A DNA stretch of 64,000 nucleotides from DASRIA01 sp963816975 (lineage in GTDB: Bacteria > Actinomycetota > Thermoleophilia > Solirubrobacterales > JBBDJG01). The position numbers and the translations under genes are program-made. Positions 61,518-64,000 of the stretch are shown here, one piece after another; position 1 is the first letter of the stretch, and every line of letters starts with the position of its first letter. Location of the stretch: positions 336,874-400,873 of the forward strand of contig CAWFMD010000003.1 of NCBI GenBank assembly GCA_963816975.1, in the 5' to 3' direction. The notes under the pieces were generated by a model. That model was not told where the DNA came from and ran no database searches. It was given only the letters and a program-made list of their open reading frames with translations.

Positions 61518-62997
61518 GCTGCCACCACGTCCGTGGTCATCCGGCTGAACAGCTCCCGATAGCCGCCGAGGCAGGCGTCCTTCGTGAACCTGCGCGCGAC
61601 CCGCTGGTGACCGCGCTTGCCGAGCTTGGCCGCGAGGGCGGGGTTGGTCAGCATCGTCGAGGTGGCGACGGCGATGCCGTGCACGTCGCCCGGCGCCGCC
61701 ACGATCCCGCAGCCGCGCAGCACCTCGGGCACTCCGCCCACCGATGTCGCCACGACCGGGCGGCCTTGCGCGAGTGCTTCCAGGATTCCCATCGGCAGGC
61801 CCTCGGAGATGCTCGTCATCAGCAGCATGTCGGCGACCTGCAGCGCGCCGTTCACGTCGCGCGTGCTGCCCATGAACCTGAAGCGCTCGTCGAGACCCAG
61901 CTGCCGGTGCAGGTCCTCACAGGACCTCGCGTAGGCCTCCTGCTCGGGAGACGACGGCCCGTAGTAGAGGAAGCGCGCGTGCGGGACCCGCTCGCAGACC
62001 TCGACCGCAACGCGCAGCATCGTGTGCACGTCCTTCAGCGGGTCGATGCGGCCGATCGCCACCACGGTCGCGGCGGCCGGCAGCGGCTTGGGGCGCTTGG
62101 GCTCGGCGATGCCGTTGTGGATCACCTGCACCTTTGCACGGGTCGACCCCCATCGCCACGGCCCATTTCGCGTTCGCCTGTGACACGGGGGCCACGACGT
62201 CCGCGGCCGCATACGTGGCGAGCGCGAGCCCTCGCGCCAGCCGTGTCGACACGAAGCGCTGGCCGGCGGTCGCGCGGCTGCGAGCGGCGGCGAGGTAGCT
62301 CTCACGCACGTACACGCCGTGCTCCGTGAGCAGCACGCGGGTGCCGTGCAGCGCCTTGTGGACCAGCGCCGGGATGCCCGCCCAGCCCGCGCACGTGACG
62401 TGCAGCAGATCGGTGTCGGGCGTCGGAGTGCTCGCGGTCCGCGCCACCCAGTAGAGGGTCTGGTACAGCGTCGCAGCTTCGACCGCGTCCAGCTCGGGCG
62501 GCCGGGCGGAGCCGTGGGCCTGCTTCGGCGAGCACCTCCTGCAGCGCCCCCAGGAACTGTGTCCACCCGCGCCGGCTGCGAAAGGCCGGCCGCACAGCGC
62601 GCGGATTGCGCCGGCACCAGACCAGCGCGTCGACCAGCGCGTCGTGGTCGCCGTCCCAGCCGATCAGGGCTCGCACCAGGGTGCTCGCCAACTCGGCGTT
62701 CGCGCGGCCGGGGCGCCGCCTGCGCCGCGGCCGGTCGATCGACCACAGGTCGATGCTGGGGAGCAGCTCCGCGTGCGCGGGCACCTCGAAGGAGCGGCGG
62801 TCGCGGTCGTGCGCCGCGACGATCGGGAGGACCTGCCATTTGATCTCGCGGATGCCGTCGATCAGCAGGTCGCACCAGGAGCTGACGCCGCCGATCACGT
62901 GCGGGTAGGTCCCCTCGGTGATCAGCAGTACGCGGGCGCCCGGGGCGGAAGGCCGAGACGGGGCAGGCCGGTGCCGAATCGATGTATCGATCAGCAC
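61514..62997 (-). pseudogene. pelF: PelF-like GT4 glycosyltransferase split by two frameshifts
   Basis: Reconstructed ~490 aa. The N-terminus RVLLITEGTYPHVIGGVSSWCDLLIDGI is the hallmark of PelF (DUF3492 plus GT4), the UDP-GalNAc-type transferase of Pel polysaccharide. The middle reads in a second frame (LDAVEAATLYQTLYWVARTAS...LLTEHGVYVRESYLAAA). The C-terminal GT4 half reads in a third (KVQVIHNGIAEPKRP, VAIGRIDPLKDVHTMLRVA, SISEGLPMGILEALAQGRPVVATSVGGVPEV with the E..G..E type donor-binding motif). Shifts map near 62520 and 62143 (GACCCGTGCAAAG, where one extra base would break DPAKVQVIHNG). Each is a single-base event, so sequencing error is likely and the gene is probably functional. Confidence 0.78.
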
Positions 62998-63028
62998 CGC
63001 GTACCCCGTTCGCTCGGCAGGTGTGCGC

Positions 63029-64000
63029 CTAGTTGGTGAGCGTGACGCCGAGCGTCAGCGTGCCGCCCGCAGCGACCGTCGCCCACCCGGACGTCAGCCC
63101 CCCATATGGGCCCAGGCCGCCCAGGCCCGTGGCCCCGGCAACCGGGACCTGCATCCTCGTGGATGCGTTCGACTTCACCACCATCTTGCCGTTCTGTACG
63201 TACGCGTCCACCTGCGGGGCCAGAGACCCCCACTGGGCCTGCGTCGCGATCAACTCCGCAGCCTCCTTGTGGATCGGCTGCTCGATGGCCGGCTTGAAGT
63301 AGGACTTGTACCGGCGCAGGGCCTCGTCCAGCACCTCGTACATGATCCCGTCCTTGGCCAGGTTGGCCTGGTGCATGTAGTGGGGGCGTGGGTCGTTGCC
63401 GAGCGTGTGCCGCAGGACCTGTGTGGCCTCCCGGTCGACGTACTCCTTCCAGGTCGCCGGCTTCGAGAAGCAGGTCGTCGTGGACGTGTTCACGCATACG
63501 CCTCCCAGCTTCGGCGGCAGGTACAGGTAGTTGTACTCGTCGAGCTGCTCGTTGCGCGTCGCCACGTTGTAGTACACGTTGGTCGGGTACCGCGGCAGGC
63601 TCCGGGCGGGCCCGAGTTGCCACTGGGCCGGCCGGCGCGAGTTGTCGTCGCCGAACCACTTGATGCCCGTGTCGGTGAGCACCTGCGCCATGTTCGGGTT
63701 GAACAGGCCCGAGTGCTCGCCGGTCACCAGCTCAGCCGGATCGATGGGCAGACCTTTGCTCCTGGCCCAGTCGATGTTCATCTGGATCTCGTCCTTGATC
63801 TCCGTGTAGCTGAGGTCGTCGAGGTTCGGGTGGCTGTAGGTGTGGTTGATCCAGTAGAAGTACCGCGCGTCCTTCAGGAACTCCTTCGTGAGGTCGTCCT
63901 TGGCGCCGGCCTCGACGCTGCCCTCACCGTTGAAGGCCATGTCGATGCGGAAGGCGTTCTTCTGCGACCACTGCACTGCCTTGTCGACGTCGGACTTGGT
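63029..64000 (-). CDS. Extracytoplasmic polysaccharide-deacetylase-like protein (5' end outside window)
   Basis: At least 320 residues; the frame runs to the window edge. A divergent deacetylase core is suggested by NHTYSHPNLDDLSYTEI (HTYSHP is a typical metal-binding deacetylase motif), DMAFNGEGS, and VTGEHSGLFNPNMAQVLTDTGIKWFGDD. The C-terminus is a beta-rich domain with a Gly-rich stretch (GATGLGGLGPYGGL) and stops at 63029. In Pel systems a PelA-type deacetylase modifies GalNAc residues. Its position 32 bp upstream of the PelF-like gene supports that role by context. Confidence 0.72.
   Translation of the reverse strand, partial: TKSDVDKAVQWSQKNAFRIDMAFNGEGSVEAGAKDDLTKEFLKDARYFYWINHTYSHPNLDDLSYTEIKDEIQMNIDWARSKGLPIDPAELVTGEHSGLFNPNMAQVLTDTGIKWFGDDNSRRPAQWQLGPARSLPRYPTNVYYNVATRNEQLDEYNYLYLPPKLGGVCVNTSTTTCFSKPATWKEYVDREATQVLRHTLGNDPRPHYMHQANLAKDGIMYEVLDEALRRYKSYFKPAIEQPIHKEAAELIATQAQWGSLAPQVDAYVQNGKMVVKSNASTRMQVPVAGATGLGGLGPYGGLTSGWATVAAGGTLTLGVTLTN

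Noticed and set aside
1..64000. tRNA/rRNA genes, CRISPR arrays, insertion sequences, prophage or attachment sites
   Set aside because: No cloverleaf with anticodon arm, no spacer-separated short repeats, no transposase or integrase motifs noticed on either strand. The only tandem repeats are protein-coding.

Overview
The window is high-GC bacterial DNA with GTG/TTG starts, GTGA/ATGA stop-start overlaps, lipoprotein and Ala-rich Sec signals, and very large secreted repeat proteins. It fits an actinobacterium, most likely of the Thermoleophilia/Solirubrobacterales type. That placement is inferred from gene content; there is no rRNA or other marker here. I see no tRNA, rRNA, CRISPR array, insertion sequence or phage gene. 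It reads as ordinary chromosome rich in envelope, export and surface functions.

Layout. 1-10 kb: the end of a GAF-GGDEF-EAL protein, a secreted subtilase with an Arg-Trp-rich tail, an SMP-30-like protein with a secreted esterase, a frameshifted secreted protein and a ring-cleaving-dioxygenase-like protein. 10-19.6 kb: a small orphan gene, an operon of two heavy-metal-type RND permeases around a minimal adaptor, and a divergent OmpR-type two-component system. 19.7-21 kb: a heavily frameshifted virginiamycin-B-lyase-like gene. 21.5-27.4 kb: a MacB-like export operon (PG-binding adaptor, ATPase, permease, two lipoproteins). 27.6-35.9 kb: a purple-acid-phosphatase-like protein with 17 DUF11 repeats. 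36-42.6 kb: a cyclase gene lacking catalytic segments, two small genes and two glycosyltransferases, one of them a GT2-GtrA-kinase-like fusion. 42.9-51 kb: a phosphatase/FN3/DNRLRE giant, a beta-propeller and an RTX-tailed pseudo-phosphatase. 57-51 kb (minus strand): one operon running two-component system, two PepSY proteins, lipoprotein, ABC ATPase, ABC permease and anchored surface protein. 57-59 kb: a second copy of the small orphan gene, PPK2 and an enoyl-CoA hydratase. 59-64 kb: a GH114 glycosidase, a PelF-like glycosyltransferase, a polytopic membrane protein and a deacetylase, which together look like a Pel-type exopolysaccharide locus.

Connections. The two two-component modules are paralogous, and each lies beside an 11-bp-period direct repeat (TGAGAA-N5-TGAGAR). 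Both copies of the small orphan family lie beside such repeats, so they probably belong to the same envelope-stress/efflux regulon. Lipoproteins of one family occur in both the MacB-like operon and the two-component/ABC operon.

Caveat. Several genes carry single-base frameshifts, often in G/C runs, while adjacent giant genes are intact. Assembly or sequencing indels are the simplest explanation for most of them; the virginiamycin-lyase-like gene and the cyclase look more genuinely degraded.
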